Position numbers and translations under genes: made by a program. From assembly GCA_050694275.1 (NCBI GenBank), contig JBOGXF010000151.1:1-7003 (forward strand): a DNA stretch of 7,003 bases. The letters are read 5' to 3'. The DNA is from JBOGXF01 sp050694275 (GTDB lineage Bacteria > Actinomycetota > CADDZG01 > WHSQ01). Position 1 is the stretch's first letter; every line of letters starts with the position of its first letter. The notes under the pieces were generated by a model, which saw only the letters and a list, made by a program, of their open reading frames with translations, was not told the DNA's origin and made no database searches. Below, piece by piece: positions 4,470-7,003 of this stretch.

Positions 4470-6490
4470 TGCCGGCTCACCGGCAGACGGGCGAGAACGC
4501 GCGTGCCACCGCCATCGAGCCGTTCTATCAGACAGCTCCCGCCGATTTCCGCCGCGCGCTCCCGCATGGAGGAGAGTCCGACTCCGGCCTTGTAGGTCTC
4601 CGGAAGACCTTTTCCGTCGTCGATCACTTCGATGGTGAGCCATTCGTTGTTCGATATGTGCACCCGGCATGAGCTCGCTCCCGAGTGGCGAACGACGTTC
4701 GCGAGCGCTTCCATCGCGATGCGGTATGCCGCAACCTCGACCGCCGCGGGAAGAGGCGGGAGCTCCTCCGGCGCCCGGACCTCGATGCGCATGCCGGCCG
4801 CCCCTCCCGCTTCGTCCACAAGGGAAAGCTGCGACGCCCTCTCGCGCAGCGCCGCCACAAGACCGAGCTGATCGACCTCGGGCGGTGCCAATCCCCGAAC
4901 CACGATTCTGATCGACTCGATGATGTCCTGAGCGCGCGTCCGGAGTGTGTCGAGCAAGCGCTCCGCCTCCGCGGGATCGTTGCGCAGCAAGTTCTTGACC
5001 GCCCCCATGCCGAGAGTCACGCCGGCGAGTTCGGGACCGAGGCCGTCGTGAAGATCCCTCCTGAGGCGCCGCCGCTCTTCTTCCCGCGCGGTGACCTGAG
5101 ACGCGTGCGACCGTCCCAGATCGCGACTGAGCCGGACCGCGTGAGCCGCCGGCCCGATCTGCCGGGCGAGATCGGACAGCAACCGTTCGTCCGACGACGA
5201 CAGCTCCTCCCTGGCAGAGCGAGACGACACCGCCAGCCGTCCGACGATCTCGCCGTGATGAGTGAGGGGCAACCGGACGAGTTCACCGCGTGGCTCTCCC
5301 CACTCGGCCGCGGTCTCGAGGCCCTCCCCGTGCTCGAGCTCGATGGCGGCGTACGGAAGCCTGAGCGAGTGAGCGACGGTCTCCGCGATCACGGGCAACA
5401 CTGCCTCGGACGCAACCGTGTCCTCGACCCGCCGAGCGAGCCGCGACAGAACGACGTACGGGTCGTCACGCTCCCCATACATGACGCGGTTGACGATCCC
5501 CTGAAGGCCCGAGCGGATCGGATGGAACAGCACTGCGACGACGCCGGTCGCGACGAGTGAGGTACCGAGGCCCACCCGCGCCCGCAACACCCCGCTGAGC
5601 GCCACCACCGCCCCGGCGTAGATGCCGACGACCGCCACCGTCAACGCGAGATAGACGATCGTCCGGTTGATGAGGATGTCGATGTCGAACAGGCGGTGGC
5701 GCAGGATCGCTATCCCGACCGCTGCGGGGATGCTCACCAGACCCGCCATGGCGAGGTAGAAGGACGCCTCGTTCGTCGCCTGGGGACTGACCGCCGCGAA
5801 AAAGAGCGTCGCGACGAGGAGACCGCTTGCATAGGCAACCCACTTGATCTGCTCGCGTTCGGTCGTCGCGGCGCGCCGGTATCGCAACACGAGCGAGGCG
5901 ACGGCGAGTAGCCCGGTGAGGTTCAGCACGGCAACGGACAAGGACGTCGTGGTCGCGAGAAAGGAACCGGCCCCAGAAACTCCGAGCGGGTTGCGTATCT
6001 GTGCGACCGCCTCCAGCGGTCCGGGTCGAAGCGCGATCGACAGCGCGGTGAGGGCAACGACGACACCGGCAACCCTCGCGACCGGACGCCACCTCGGCGA
6101 CGGGAGCGCACCGGTTGGAAAAAGCAGCAGCAGAAAGATGAACAGGGCGAAACCCGGGACGGTCAACCATGCGGCGAGCCACGCGACTGCTTCCGTCGCC
6201 GGGAACCGGTCCGCTTCTGCAACCGACCGCTGTGCGTAGTCGACCGCGAAGATTCCCAACCCGATCACCAGCGCGATGCCCTGCAGGAGCCACCCGCACG
6301 CGTTGCGCGGCCGCCGGGACGCGACGATGGCTCCAACGAGAGCCGTGGCCGCCACCCAGATGGCGATCGCGATCGCGGCGGGGATGTCGATCTCCCGAAT
6401 GGCAAGCATGGCGCCCATGACGCCGAGACTCAGGACGAAGATCGTCCAGGCCACGATCGGTGCCGCTCGGGCCGGCGAGTGGGAGCGCAT
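4466..6490 (-). CDS. Multi-spanning membrane sensor histidine kinase (HisKA_3, NarL partner type)
   Basis: This 674-residue kinase should sense a signal through its membrane part and phosphorylate the adjacent response regulator. About ten hydrophobic segments lie between residues 11 and 323, including FALFIFLLLLFPTGALP (114-130). The block LRHRLFDIDILINRTIVYLA (263-282) and the cytosolic entry segment around VNRVMYGERDDPYVVL (333-348) recur in this kinase type. A GAF-like region covers about 350-450. The HisKA_3 dimerisation helix holds the phosphoacceptor H481 in RRDLHDGLGPELAG. The ATP-binding domain follows, with N598 in ALANVVRHSG, DDGKG (624-628) and GVGLSSMRERA (636-646). The start is ATG 6490, with AAGGAG 5 bases upstream and the first membrane segment soon after. 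A frame from GTG 6637 adds 49 residues without membrane character or ribosome site. The signal is unknown. Intact in all key residues. Confidence 0.95.
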   Translation of the reverse strand: MRSHSPARAAPIVAWTIFVLSLGVMGAMLAIREIDIPAAIAIAIWVAATALVGAIVASRRPRNACGWLLQGIALVIGLGIFAVDYAQRSVAEADRFPATEAVAWLAAWLTVPGFALFIFLLLLFPTGALPSPRWRPVARVAGVVVALTALSIALRPGPLEAVAQIRNPLGVSGAGSFLATTTSLSVAVLNLTGLLAVASLVLRYRRAATTEREQIKWVAYASGLLVATLFFAAVSPQATNEASFYLAMAGLVSIPAAVGIAILRHRLFDIDILINRTIVYLALTVAVVGIYAGAVVALSGVLRARVGLGTSLVATGVVAVLFHPIRSGLQGIVNRVMYGERDDPYVVLSRLARRVEDTVASEAVLPVIAETVAHSLRLPYAAIELEHGEGLETAAEWGEPRGELVRLPLTHHGEIVGRLAVSSRSAREELSSSDERLLSDLARQIGPAAHAVRLSRDLGRSHASQVTAREEERRRLRRDLHDGLGPELAGVTLGMGAVKNLLRNDPAEAERLLDTLRTRAQDIIESIRIVVRGLAPPEVDQLGLVAALRERASQLSLVDEAGGAAGMRIEVRAPEELPPLPAAVEVAAYRIAMEALANVVRHSGASSCRVHISNNEWLTIEVIDDGKGLPETYKAGVGLSSMRERAAEIGGSCLIERLDGGGTRVLARLPVSRQ

Positions 6491-6761
6491 TGTTTCTCCT
6501 TTGGCGGATGGGTTCCGCAATCGTCTTACCGGTCCGGTCCCGAGGTCATGAGTCAGATGTCCCGAAAAGCCGGGAGCGTAGGGACCTTCGCAGCAGTCAT
6601 CCGAGATTGCCGAGGTCCTCTGGGTCTCGTCAAGCACGTTTGAGGTCGGCTCGGCCGGTCCGAGAAATCCTCCCGGTCGGCCGGGACTGCCGGCTCATGA
6701 CGACGGGACATGCGCTCCCTCAGAGTCGATGACGTCAAAGATGTCCGAGAAAGGAGGGCAA
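6491..6761. promoter_or_regulatory. Divergent intergenic region with hairpins and repeated short motifs
   Basis: This 271-bp stretch separates the divergent kinase and plus-strand membrane genes and must hold both promoters, but I cannot pick convincing -35/-10 pairs. It contains three small inverted repeats: TCCCG/CGGGA (6560-6575), CTCGG/CCGAG (6650-6664) and TCCCGG/CCGGGA around TCGG (6671-6686). GAGGTC occurs three times, at 6542, 6612 and 6642. The 8-bp palindrome TGACGTCA is at 6730-6737, and its core GACGTCA recurs at 6765-6771. These are candidate operator sites, perhaps for the NarL-type regulator; no assignment is possible. Confidence 0.4.
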
Positions 6762-7003
6762 GTGGACGTCATATCGTGGGTCGTCGCTCTCGTTGCCGGA
6801 GCGGCGCTCCCGTCTCTTCGTACGGCAGCAGCGATCGGCGCCGGCACATCGGTAGCCATTCGCGTCTACCAGTACCTCTTCACCGAGCCGCGGGTGTGGG
6901 GCCACACCTTACCTGCGGATCTGCTCGGCGCGGTCGCCATGATCGCCGTCACGCTGATCTTCGCCTGGATCGGCTCGATCGCACGCGTGCACTTCAAGGG
7001 GCG
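6762..7003 (+). CDS. Putative membrane protein, cut by the window end
   Basis: I do not recognise this family. The first 80 residues are visible and the gene continues past the window. Residues 4-18 (ISWVVALVAGAALPS) are moderately hydrophobic. Residues 53-72 (DLLGAVAMIAVTLIFAWIGS) form a clear membrane segment followed by a positively charged stretch (ARVHFKG), which favours that end facing the cytoplasm. Between them lies RVYQYLFTEPRVWGHTLPAD, probably a loop. The start is GTG 6762 because AAGGAGGG (6751-6758) precedes it closely. An in-frame ATG at 6741 would add seven residues (MSEKGGQ) but would place the ribosome-site sequence inside the gene and has no site of its own. The gene is divergent from the kinase gene and shares its upstream region, so the two may be co-regulated. 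Codon use is GC-rich, as in the neighbours. Confidence 0.7.
   Translation, partial: MDVISWVVALVAGAALPSLRTAAAIGAGTSVAIRVYQYLFTEPRVWGHTLPADLLGAVAMIAVTLIFAWIGSIARVHFKG

Noticed and set aside
4470..4670. An N-terminal extension of the response regulator
   Set aside because: It lies in a shifted frame of the kinase ATP-binding region. ATG 4469 with the ATGA overlap gives a normal family length.
4685..5560. A 291-codon plus-strand frame opposite the kinase gene
   Set aside because: It overlaps the kinase catalytic domain, is rich in arginine and proline and has no convincing start.

Overview
The window is GC-rich, and the gene content points to an actinobacterium (Actinomycetota), probably an environmental lineage. 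The best marker is a DUF501-family gene overlapping the start of an exopolyphosphatase gene. That pair is conserved in actinobacteria, for example Rv1025-Rv1026 of Mycobacterium tuberculosis. The membrane-anchored NarL-type kinase and response regulator fit the same assignment. I cannot name a genus.

Layout, left to right. Positions 1-332 hold no complete gene. There is a pair of 19-bp near-identical direct repeats (78-119), which may be the edge of a mobile element, and a possible minus-strand gene start at 167 that runs off the window. Next come two minus-strand genes for secreted copper proteins: a cupredoxin fused to a fibronectin-III-like domain (333-926) and, upstream of it in transcription order, a larger double-cupredoxin protein with a TTG start (1000-2172). 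A candidate promoter, a perfect 14-bp inverted repeat and possible competing hairpins lie between 2191 and 2288.

A second minus-strand cluster covers 2352-6490. In transcription order it is a sensor histidine kinase (4466-6490), a NarL-type response regulator (3816-4469), a DUF501 protein (3269-3775) and a Ppx/GppA phosphatase (2352-3272). Kinase and regulator overlap by 4 bp, as do DUF501 and Ppx. The gap between regulator and DUF501 is 40 bp, so all four may be co-transcribed.

A repeat-rich divergent intergenic region (6491-6761) separates the kinase from a plus-strand membrane-protein gene that starts at 6762 and is cut by the window end.

Functionally, the window combines signal sensing and transcriptional control (kinase and regulator), polyphosphate or guanosine-pentaphosphate turnover (Ppx), and an exported copper-protein pair probably involved in electron transfer or copper handling outside the membrane. 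I see no RNA genes, CRISPR array or recognisable defence system. The least ordinary parts are the architecture of the cupredoxin pair, their leader regions and the left-edge junction.
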